From assembly GCA_933228675.1 (NCBI GenBank), contig OW121741.1, forward strand, positions 60,233,363 to 60,297,362: 64,000 nucleotides of DNA. The letters are read 5' to 3'. The DNA is from Stomorhina lunata. Its lineage: Eukaryota; Arthropoda; Insecta; Diptera; Rhiniidae. The notes beneath the pieces were generated by a model. It had not been told where the DNA came from and ran no database searches. It was given only the letters and a program-made list of their open reading frames with translations. Below, piece by piece: positions 47,619-57,288 of this stretch (positions are counted from its first letter, which is position 1; every line of letters begins with the position of its first letter). A program made the translations under genes and the position numbers.

Positions 47619-48970
47619 TTTGAACAATTCGTAATAATAAAGTCTATGAGGCCAAAATATAAAATTATTACAAAAAATAATCAAAAATTAAACTAATAGG
47701 TCCATTAAAAAGCAGAGATCAATCTACAAGCTTTACAAATTCGATAGATGTTCAAGTAATTTATTACTATAAGTATGAACCGAAAGAGAAAAGTTTTTAA
47801 AGTTTATCGGTAATTGGTTATACGATGTAGCTGCACGAATTAAAAAAGATTTTTCAAAAACATGGCAAGATATTTTAGGAATAATAATTTGGGGATTTCT
47901 AACGGACCGCGAAAAAACAAATTTATTAACAAGATTCGTTGGACAGCAGTTTTGAATATTTTATAAAAAAGAATTAAATTTCTTAATTCAATGAAATGTT
48001 CAAAAGAGCAGCCAAGAAACTGAAATATATAAGGAGATATGTGGTCACGAAACTTAAAATTGACAGCAAAGCGAATTATCATATGAAAAATCCGTTTTAG
48101 TTTTAGCATATTGCAATCATTGGTACAAGTCCATATAAAACAAGAGGCATTAGTAAGGATTGAGCCAATTGTTTTCTTATATGGAGTGAATAATATAAAT
48201 TTGTTGAGTATTTGTGATCTTCCATTCAAATAAGACCAAACTAACATACAAGCCAGTAAAGATAAATTAAATTAATTTCTAAGTTTAACAATCATTGTAT
48301 GATGATCTACAGAATTAAAGGCTTTTGAAATATCTAAAGAAATTAAAACACTCAGCTCATTTTTGTTTAAGCATTCCCTAATACTGTCCTAATACACTGA
48401 TAATTAATGGGGTTGTATTATTTTTGGGACGAAAAGCATATTGGGATTCGTATAGAAAAGGTAAATTACTATCTGAAACTGCATCTTCAAAAGATTTTCT
48501 ACAATTTTAGACACAAACTAATTTGTAATCAAAAGTGTCATTATTACCATTATTGCTACTATCAGCAAAAAAGTTTTTTATTGAATCTATGATCAAATTT
48601 TATATCTCTATCAGCAACGCAACCCGCATTCCTTAAAACTTTCCACATATTTAAAGAGTTAAGTCCAGCAAATAAGTTTGAGTAATATTTAATTTTTTTC
48701 CTTCAAATAACCCTTTTTAACCGGTTACGATACTTGCAAAATACTCTCCTATTATAAACTGATGGTTCAAAAGTAAATGCAGAAAAAGCTAAGCCTCTTA
48801 AAATACGTGGAGTTTTAACTTCCTTCGTCTTCATCCAAATATCAGAATCATGTTTAATTTCCTTTCTTTTTAACAAACGAAAAAAGTTGCTCTAAAACAT
48901 TGCTTATTATGGAACATTGTTCATCTACATCGCAAAAATTAAATCCAGATAAATCAAATTCATCCAAAAA
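47588..48970 (-). pseudogene. Decayed LINE (RT remnants) with (AAAT)n tail
   Basis: On the minus strand: an ESQYAFRP-like segment near 48440, RT motif A as VLISLDISKAFNSVDH (about 48340), SYLNGRSQI (48230), and a C-terminal region (PYIFQFLGCSFEHFIEL) down to 47840. Motifs B and C are missing, so there is an internal deletion, and stops occur throughout. The element ends at 47588-47621 in about eight AAAT units, a typical LINE 3' tail. The clade is uncertain (CR1/Jockey-like). Confidence 0.7.
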
Positions 48971-49139
48971 CCTTAATAGCACAAATTAGGCACAGATAGG
49001 ACTCTTAAAAAAACTAAGTCTGGCAACCAACCTGTCGTTAACCCTTTATTTGAAAAGAGATAGCAAATGTTACTTTTTCATACTGTTGTCTCTTTTTAAA
49101 TTCGGGGTATTGTTTGTTTACATTTTAATTTCTTATAAG

Positions 49140-50580
49140 AAGCAACAAAATTAAGAAAAATTCTAATTTGCGCCAAAGTTAGAATTGTTTCTTCAATTTT
49201 GTTGCTTCATTCAAACAAAAGCAGCAACACCTACAAGAACAGCAACATGTAAGTATAAATAAATTATAGTTTTAATACAATTATTAATAAATTTTATTTT
49301 CAGGAGCCGCAGATGCATTCATGGATGTGAGGACTTCAACACTCTCCATCGCTTTCCGAAGAATCCAACCAGGTAATTAAATTAAAAAAGTGTTTAATAT
49401 ATAATATAGTGATTGTGGTTAAAGTGAAATTTTGTTTGTGGCTGGGATTGTCTTCCGTTTGTAATTTTCTCAACATTGGCTCAAAAAAGAAATAGGATAT
49501 AAATTCTGAATCCTTATGTAATTCTAAGATGATTGTGCTATGACCGTCTGTCTGTTAAAATCATGATAGGGATGACCGTCTGTCTGCTGAAAGTACGATG
49601 GGGCCTTAACGAAAAGTTCGAAAAAAATCACTTTCTTAAAAAAATTACGAAATAAAATAAATATATATTTTTTTTAAATAATATGCATAAGCAGAGCCAT
49701 GTCCAAATTGAGGTTTTTCATCAAAAATAGTAAATTAAACCTGTGTAAAAAATATTGAATATTGATATAAATTAATGATTTTTTTCTTCCCTAGAGTTAG
49801 CTGAGGATGCTTACAATTGATCCTGAGAAGATTTGCCCCAGCCCAAGCCAAAGTCCTACAGCAGTGCAAGGTTCAAATTCTGGGTTTTCATCAAAAAAGG
49901 TAAATTGAATCTATATTAACAAATTTCATGTAAATACTAAATTAATGATTTTTTTCTTCCCTAGAGTTAGCTGAGGATGCTTACGATTGATTCTGAGAAG
50001 ATTTGCCCCAGCCCAAGCCAAAGTCCTAAAGCAGTGTCAGGTCCAAATTCAGGTTTTTATTCAAAAAAGGTAAATTGAATCTATATTAACAAATTTCATG
50101 TAAATACTAAATTATTGATTTTTGTCTTCCCTAGAGTAAGCTAAGGATGCTTACGATTGATGCTGAGAAGATTTGCCCCAGCCCAAGCCAAAGTCCTAAA
50201 GCAGTGTCAGGTCCAAATTCAGGTTTTTATTCAAAAAAGGTAAATTGAATCTATATTAACAAATTTCTGGTAAATACTAAATTAATGATTTTTTTCTTCC
50301 CTAGAGTTAGCTGAAGATGCTTACGATTGATCCTGAGAAGATTTGCCCCAGCCCAAGCCAAGGTCCTACAGCAGTGCAAGGTTCAAATTCTGGGTTTTCA
50401 TCAAAAAAGGTAAATTGAATCTATATGAATAAATTTAATATAAATACTAAATTATGATTTTGTTCTTTCCTAGAGTTAGTTGAGGAAACTTACGATTGAT
50501 CCCGAGAAGATTTGCTCCAGTCGATGATGAAGTCCCTTAGCAGCGCTCATCCCTAAATTTATTTTTTTAGCTGGCCAAAA
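49140..50580 (+). repeat. Five tandem 170 bp exon-like units with preceding exon-like segments
   Basis: The splice acceptor-like ttttttcttccctag recurs at 49794, 49964, 50134 and 50304, with a shorter version at about 50473. Each is followed by about 105 bp (gagttagctgaggatgctta and following) ending in aaaaaag/gtaaattgaatc, a good donor. Upstream are two more exon-like pieces: ending aacatg/taagtat at about 49249, and 49304-49371 between ttattttcag and gtaatt. All three frames of the unit contain stops, so a protein is unlikely. It may be a non-coding transcript with duplicated exons, or a short satellite with chance splice signals. Confidence 0.6.
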
Positions 50581-51949
50581 GATTAATTTAAAGATAAATA
50601 AAAAATATATAAGAAAAACCATTGTGCATTATTTTTTTCTATGATAGCTTAGTACTTACCATTGATGGAAGAAAAATTTTCCTAAATTCCTTTAAGAATT
50701 TTGAAATCCACTTTTTATTATTCGGCTTCTTCCATTCGGTTGTATTTTTCATCAGATTCAATCTGATTAAAATTTTCACTTACTGTTTGAAAAAAAATCT
50801 ACTTCCATCTGCCGGCTACAACAACTTTTCGCTGCAATAGAAGAAACTTTTGTTACTGAAATATTCTTATAAATGCAAATATATAACTTCAAACACATTA
50901 CATACCTTTAAACGTTCCCTTTTTCCTTCGTTTAATAAGCAGCTTTTTACATTTTTGTGAACTTTTCATTCATAAAAACAAGGATTAAAATTTGTTGCCT
51001 CTAAAATTTTTTTACAAAAAGAAGCAAAAAATACACCTCAGCTTATAAAAAATACATTGAATTTACCACTTACCTGTTCCAATTTTATTTCTCTAGTATT
51101 TTAAACACTTTTTGTTTGATTATTTTTATATTTTAATTTATAATTTTAAAAAGAAAATTATTGTAAAATTTTCAACCCCCAATTGTTTTGTTTTGATTTT
51201 TTATCATATGGTAAATGTTGTACCATATAGCTGTTTTCACTAGCACATTGTTTTTAAGGCATGTAGTCTATAACTTGTTTTTCAGATAAAAGGGTTAAGA
51301 TGGCGGCACAAACTGCTGTTAATCCACTTTTTGAAACGTCACAAGTAAGGTGTCTGCTTAGTTTGTGCTTAATAGATCTTAATAGATTTATTGGTTAAAA
51401 AGTGATTTAAGTCGTTCATTTATTTATGGTGATTTCTTTTCTAACAAAATTCTTCGTGTTCTTTTGAAAAAAGTGCAACTTTCTTAAAATTCAACATGTT
51501 CTTTTCATAATATGCTGAATTATTGGTTAAGAAGTAATTTAAATCGTTCATTTATTTTATTTCTAGTTGCAAAAAATGTAACATTCGAGGGAACTTGCAA
51601 AATTAAAAAAATGTGCATATTTTTGATGCAGCATTGAGGGTAACATATTTCTCTAAAAAGAAATCACCATTAAAACTTGAATATACATCACTAATTAAAT
51701 GACAAACAAGGAAAATTTTGATTTTGTTTCTAGTTGCGAAAAATGTAACATTATTAAAGGGAACTGGCAAAACACTCAATTTGTTGCATTAAAATTGGAT
51801 TCGTTGGTATTTTCCCCTCAATGTAAATGTCATCTAACCTCTTTTGGTTTAACTTATCAGCCTACAATGTAAATGAAGTCTCAGTTTCGTTTTAAATTAT
51901 GCTATGGTTAGCAAGTCAATATCATTCATTTCAGTTTTAAATATACAAA
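50581..51949. other. No gene seen; probable upstream region of ALG6
   Basis: AT-rich. A weak possibility is a short leader at 51301 (MAAQTAVNPLFETSQ then a gtaagg donor-like site at 51348). 51425-51640 is the dispersed repeat shared with 46690-46840. No core promoter motif is convincing. Confidence 0.45.
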
Positions 51950-52626
51950 ATGTTGTACAGCTTTGAGAGTGTTTCAATATTCGTAGTCTTATGTTTAGGG
52001 GGAGGAATACGTGGAATAGTTTCCCTAGGCTTATATTCAGGGGCACATACTCCTCCAATGTACGGCGATTATGAAGCACAAAGGCATTGGCAAGAAATCA
52101 CTTATAATATTCCAGCAAGTTTGTGGTACACTAACACAACGGATAATAATTTGCTTTATTGGGGAATAGATTATCCTCCCTTAACTGCTTATCACAGTTA
52201 CTTTGTTGGCATTATTGCCAGTAGAATAAATGCTAGTTATACTAGCCTTGTAAGTTCTCGTGGGTTGGAGTCGGAAAAACATAAAAGTTTTATGCGACTT
52301 ACTGTGCTGTTTGCCGATTTATTTATTTACATTCCCGCGTCCGTTTTGGTTTTTTTAGAAAAACCATTTTCACTTATTGACCTTACTTTGCCGTCAATAA
52401 TCTTATTGTTAATTTATCCTGGTCAAATATTAATAGATAATGGTCATTTTCAATATAATAATATATCACTTGGTTTGTTTTTATTCGCGATTACTTGTGT
52501 CCTAAAAAATCGACATAAATTGGGAAGTTTCGCTTTTTCTTTATCTTTAAACTACAAGCAAATGGAATTATACCACGCCTTACCAATTTTTGTTTATCTT
52601 CTGAAGTCATCCTTCTCAGAAAAATC
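51950..52626 (+). CDS. gny: ALG6 alpha-1,3-glucosyltransferase, first coding exon (partial)
   Basis: A clean frame of 226 codons from ATG to a consensus donor (gtaagt at 52627). It encodes the N-terminal half of ALG6 (gny in Drosophila), the ER membrane enzyme that adds the first glucose to the dolichol-linked Man9GlcNAc2 precursor, using dolichyl-phosphate-glucose. Family hallmarks: YSGAHTPPMYGDYEAQRHW (first luminal loop, with the acidic residue implicated in catalysis in GT-C enzymes), TDNNLLYWGIDYPPLTAYHS, FMRLTVLFADLFIYIP, YPGQILIDNGHFQYN and LNYKQMELYHALP. Several hydrophobic helices are evident. ALG8 is the nearest alternative, but the luminal-loop motifs fit ALG6. No lesion is visible. 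The second half of the protein is not found in the window. Either the first intron exceeds 11 kb and holds the downstream transposons, or this is a truncated copy. Confidence 0.9.
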
Positions 52627-53186
52627 GTAAGTATATACATACATCTATAAACAAAATCAAAATATCCCAACCAGTGCGGCCATTTTACCATTTTTGGATT
52701 ATTTTTAACTAAAAGTTTATTTTGCTTCAAAATGGAAATAATCTTATAAATGTGATTAAAATAGCTTAACAGCCTGTTCACAAAACTGTCATACGTTAGT
52801 AGGCAATCGAATACTAGCCTAACAATTAAACTCTAAATTGGGTTCATTTTCTTTTTTCGTTTGGAAGTAAAAGCTTCGTAATGAAATATCAAATAATAGT
52901 ATTGCCATGAAATATTTTATTACTTTTCTGAAAGCTTTTCCTGTAAAACTTAAGACTTTTGTAAAATGATGTTAACCCTAAAATTAAATAAAATCAAAAA
53001 TAAATAACAAAAAATAAAAACATTTATATTGTTTTTTCAAAATTAAATTAAATATTTTTTCAATGATGTTCTGTTTATGAGAAAGACAAGTATTAAGTAA
53101 AAAAGTTCGGATTTTAGGAACAAGTTCCCTGATTTCGATAGACCGTATTCCAAAGTAACTAGAAACGATAGAACATTGTGAGGCTT
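52627..53186 (+). other. Presumed start of ALG6 intron; no feature
   Basis: Begins with a consensus donor (gtaagtatata). AT-rich, with no motif or repeat recognised before the MITE that follows. Confidence 0.55.
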
Positions 53187-53425
53187 AAATCTAGTTCAGG
53201 TGAACCGCACCGATCTTAAAAATTTGTATAGCCCATAAAGAACTTTTAATTTTAAGGCAAGAACCTTTTAGTTTAGGAGATACAGTGCTTTAAAGTTCCG
53301 AAATATAAATCGATTTATTACTCTTAATTTTGAACCTATATATGTCATGAACGATATATATGTCATGTGAAAGTGCTCCAAAATATCTTTTAAACGATTT
53401 TTTTTACCTTTCATTAACCCATTAA

Positions 53426-53704
53426 CCCTAGAACGTCATCCTTCGTCAAAATGACTACGGAAAATTTTATTTTCAAATTAAAACAAAAAAAGAGGTCTAT
53501 AATATGTTAAGTTTTTATTAATAATTAAGAAATAAACAAATTAATTTCTTTAAAAATTTATTAAAAAGAGTCTATTAATACATAAGAAAACTATTTTGGT
53601 ATCCATTTTTGCTCACGAAGAGTTTTATAGTCTCTTGAAGTATGCGTAGTCAAAATGACGAAGGATGACGTTAGTGTATGTAAAATAAGGATGACTTTCC
53701 AGGG
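53426..53704. mobile_element. piggyBac-like MITE, 279 bp, TTAA flanks
   Basis: Starts CCCTAGAACGTCATCC, ends TTTCCAGGG, and is flanked by TTAA on both sides (53422-53425, 53705-53708). Inner inverted segments match (acgtcatccttcgtcaaaat and its reverse complement near 53650-53673). The empty site, cccattaaggag, is visible in reverse orientation within the related MITE at about 47107-47118. Confidence 0.9.
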
Positions 53705-54056
53705 TTAAGGAACTTATCAACAAATGTTAAATTTTACCCTTGTTTTTTTTTAGCGAAAATGTCCATATCTCGAAAACTGACCGATATAACATAATCCAAT
53801 TATGTATAGACATAAGTAGTCAACCTTTTAAGCTTTCATTTGATACTAATAATTAGCTGATATCTTTTAGGATAACAAAGATATTGTGGTTTAAAGTTGA
53901 TTTTTTTTATCTTTCATTTTTAAAGTCTAGTTTAATTGGACTGCATCGATTTTAAACATTTATAGCCCATAAAGAACTTTCAGTTTTAAGAACATTAGAA
54001 CATTTCGGCTGCGGCGCTTACTAATTTTTTTTTAACATTAATGGATAAAGTTAAAT

Positions 54057-54130
54057 AAAAATTTATTTTGAAAAATTATTTCAAAAAAATCGCGCGATTT
54101 TTTTAAAATAATTTTTCAAAATAAATTTTT
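54057..54130. repeat. 74 bp near-perfect palindrome
   Basis: Two 37-base arms around cgcgcg (centre 54093/54094) with a single mismatch. It lies inside the MITE block and has no loop, so it can form a cruciform or a hairpin RNA. Confidence 0.9.
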
Positions 54131-55185
54131 AATGCAAAAGTTTCTTGCACAAAAAAGGGTTTCTAACAAAAGCTATTTAAAGTCCCTATCAGAAAAAAAA
54201 ATTTCAAAAAAATCGGTGCAGTTCACCTGATCTAGACTTGTTCCCCATGCTGTTATCAATGAGCACTTTCGCCCTCTCTTGCACTCTTACATAGACCCTA
54301 TTCCGAAACATGTAAATACAACTCTCATGTATGGGCCGGTGCTTCAAAGTTTATTTTGGAACTTCTTGACCGAGTGCAGAAGAGACCAAAAGTGCTCATC
54401 GGTAACAGTATGTTATCCAACTCTATTTTTCTATTGTTACTACTTTGGAATGTGCTCTAACGAAATCAGAAAACTCATTCTCGATACATGAACTTTCTAA
54501 CGTAATAAACGTCTATCTGTTAGAGCTCATCCTTTCGTATTCGATTGACCAGTACACAGACGATACTCTACAGATAGACGATACGCTAGCCGTACAGTTC
54601 GTATGTAGAATTTGCTTCCCGCTGAAGTTTTTCCAACCAGTTGCAATATAGGGATGTTTAAATCAAATGTCCACAAACACTACTTATCCCCCCTCCCACA
54701 ACCTTTTCCCCCTCCCACAACCTTTTCCTAGTTTCAACACAATGCATTGTATTGTGTTCAGGTCCTAACCAAAAAAAAAAAAAAAATTAAATAACCGTTT
54801 TTTTGTTTCCCAGGCGATTAGAATTTTTTAATTGCCTGATTTAACATTTACTTTCGTCTATACTGTTGTATAGTCAACACTGAAATAAATTTGCGTTTTT
54901 CAACAATAGGGTTGACATCACCCATGATCAACGACGAGTAGAGTTCTTTTCTGGCTGGCGCACAGTGCGTTAGAATAACATGTTTTCTTGGATCAAATCA
55001 GGGAAGCTATGTTCGGATAATTTTTCTTTATTTTTCAGTTAATACCATTAAAATAAGTAAAAAAAATATGTTTTCAAAGTATATTTGAGTATAATTTTAT
55101 TAAATAATGCCAAATATCAGTGTAGGTATATAGTGCAAGGAGTACAATATGAGAAATTAAACATTACAGTTTGCACATCTTAAAG

Positions 55186-55551
55186 TTAATTATCAATACC
55201 ATCATCATCAACATCATCATTATCATCATCATCGTTATCATCATCATCATTATCATCATCATCAACAGCATCGGCAACTTCAACATTACTAAAATAGTTC
55301 TTGTTCAGAGCTGCAGGTACAATTAAATCAATTGCCTCCTCTGGCAAGCTTTGAACCTTCTTTGTAGGCAATTTTCGCATGCTTGAAATAATTGGGTCAG
55401 AAGTTATCAAAAACATATTAAAAAAATCTTGGTTTGATTTTTCGCGACTGCACTTTCGTGAATGAAACTCCCTATATTTTTTAAAATCTTTATTTCGAGC
55501 TTCTTGCGCTTCTTCTGATAACTGGCCAATAGGTAAAACTACCATCAACAA
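55186..55551 (-). pseudogene. RAG1-like transposase, C-terminal fragment
   Basis: A frame of 121 codons begins VVLPIGQLSEEAQEARNKDF and continues YREFHSRKCSREKSNQDFF and LITSDPIISSMRKLP. These are homologous to the C-terminal region of the transposase at 37219-39256, including the segment with the third catalytic acid. The rest of the enzyme is deleted, so this copy cannot act alone. The end is strongly acidic, with repeated DDDDN units encoded by a (TCATCATTA)-type tract (55195-55265). The source lineage differs from the 35698 element (different ends, diverged protein). Confidence 0.85.
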
Positions 55552-56126
55552 ACTACAACAGTTGTAGATTTGGTTGAAAACAGTAATGTCAACGTTTTGA
55601 ATAAACGAGGTTTTTACGAATTTTAACGCTCAGGAAATTATTACAGTAACTGATTGTATGTTGTTTAGGAAATTTTCGGTTATGTTGTTTTCAAATGAAT
55701 ATTCATTTAAATTTACAGGAAAATTGATTTTTAACATATTTATACATTTGTTTAAAAAACAACCTACAAAAAAATACTGAAAATCCGTAACATTTGAATA
55801 TATCAGTTGTTTAGTTTTTATATATTTTTTCAATTATTGTATCAAATATAATTCGTATTTGTTTAATTATTGTTTTTCCTTAAGTATCTTAGGTTTGCTT
55901 ACTGAAGAAACTTTTTATAATACTGGCCGCCTATCACGGGGTATGGCCTAAGCAAACAACAAACTTTGTTTTGTCTGTTTGGTTTTTTTGATGCCTTAAA
56001 GGATATAACCTTTTTATGGCTTCGTCTTTTATACTACGTTAATTACAAAAACAAATGAAAATTGTCCGTTTTATGGAAATTTTACGTAGTTTTCTACCAT
56101 TCAATTTTTTAAAAATAAATGAAAAT

Positions 56127-56320
56127 TTCCGTTTTTTATACTAAAAATGTAGTTTAAATTTTTGTCAGTAATTTTTTTGAAAGCAACTGAATATTCCGTT
56201 TTTTATACTAAAAATGTAGTTTAAATTTTTGTCAGTAATTTTTTTGAAAGCAACTGAATATTCCGTTTTTAAAACTGAAAATGTAGTTTAAATATTTGTC
56301 AGTTAAATTTAAATGAAATA
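56127..56320 (+). repeat. Three tandem 67 bp repeats inside the RAG1-like derivative
   Basis: ttccgtttttt.a.actaaa recurs at 56127, 56194 and 56261, each followed by aatgtagtttaaat and gtcagt. The third copy is the most diverged. No coding content. The rest of 55552-57092 outside these repeats is AT-rich without a recognisable gene. Confidence 0.85.
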
Positions 56321-57288
56321 TTTATTGAATTTGAATGAAAAATCAGTTGACTGGTTTTTAAATGATGATTCATTCATTTCAAGTTACATTTTAAGTTAAT
56401 ATTACTTACATAATATTCTGAGTGTACCCCAATTATTAAAAGAAACAAAAATAACATCATTCATATACTGAAAAGAAGATTTGTGTGAAAAACAACAAAA
56501 CACAACACACAAGAACAGCAGCAGTCGCGTCAATGTCATTTTTAGATAAATTGACTGCTGCAACACTTGTATTAAATAATGCATAACTTCTAAAAGGCAC
56601 AAAAGGGCAGCGTAAAATTTTGCAATATAATAGAGATATATGTCCCCTTTAATATAAACTAAAAATTATGACACGAATGTGGACAAATAATAACTATATA
56701 TCAATTTCAAATATAAAAATGCTAATATTTTTGGCATTTCCAATATAAATAACTATATCTAGAACCACACACAATTTGATACACAAATGTTAACGAAGTA
56801 TTTGCAAAGTAACCTGAACTTGATGGCTCCATTGAAAAATTGTTAACTTTTGCAATATTTTTTAAATTAAATAAAATTTTCCACGGGAAAGTTTTCACTT
56901 TTTTCAGCCTTTTTTGCACAAAAATTTCTCTAAAGTTTGACTTTTAACTTTTACTACAAAAACACCATAGCACTTTTGACATTTAATTTAACGACAAGTG
57001 ATGTAGAATTTTATATACTCTAACCGGGTATAAAAAATACTTAAAATTTTTTTTAATTAATCCAAGAAAACAGGCTATTCCAACCCTCTGTGTGGCGCCG
57101 CATCAACTACTTTTATTCTCTTTTTTATAATTAAATATAATTAACTCTTATTATCAAATTTAAATAAACCAAATTTAAATGAACAAGTCTTAAACTTCTT
57201 TTGATGGAAACAAGGGAACCGGCCGAGGGTAATAAAGAGTTAACAATTGGCGACGAGGTCAAAGCTGGAAGCGTGGGCAAAGGTAAAA

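Larger units (their letters stand above)
53187..54240. mobile_element. MITE with CTAGTTCA termini, enlarged by insertions
   Basis: The left end aaatctagttcaggtgaacc and the right end (reverse complement) aagtctagatcaggtgaact are relatives of the 46846-47345 element. It contains the piggyBac-like insertion 53426-53704 and a further internal CTAGTTTAATTGGACTGCA-type end at about 53928, suggesting a nested or tandem second copy. Flanking cell sequence is ALG6 intron. Confidence 0.75.
54961..57092. mobile_element. RAG1-like (Transib-type) transposon, deletion derivative, 2.1 kb
   Basis: Starts CACAGTGCGTTAGAATAACA and ends (reverse complement) CACAGAGGGTTGGAATAGCC. Both ends continue into tgttttcttggat, giving inverted repeats of about 36 bp. 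TGGCG at 54956-54960 and 57093-57097 is a perfect 5 bp GC-rich duplication, as known for Transib. The intact 3' LTR (ctggctggcgccgcatc at about 61240) shows the pre-insertion site. Only the C-terminal coding part of the transposase remains. Confidence 0.92.
54864..57245 (+). repeat. 5' LTR, split by a RAG1-like transposon
   Basis: The LTR proper is 54864-54960 plus 57098-57245 (245 bp). The interruption is 54961-57092 with its duplicated TGGCG (57093-57097). It has 15 bp more than the 3' LTR, around aaataaaccaaatttaaatg near 57170. Confidence 0.93.

Noticed and set aside
51301..51347. Short first exon (MAAQTAVNPLF) of the ALG6 gene
   Set aside because: A donor-like site follows, but the 51950 exon has its own good start codon and the family does not need an upstream coding exon. 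Not supported.
55630..55833. 67-codon minus-strand frame upstream of the RAG1-like fragment
   Set aside because: AT-rich composition and no similarity to the 37219 transposase at the corresponding position.
57204..57288. Upstream ATG (METREPAEG) as gag start
   Set aside because: It lies inside the 5' LTR and crosses the likely primer-binding site. MASKYG at 57289 is the first start after it.
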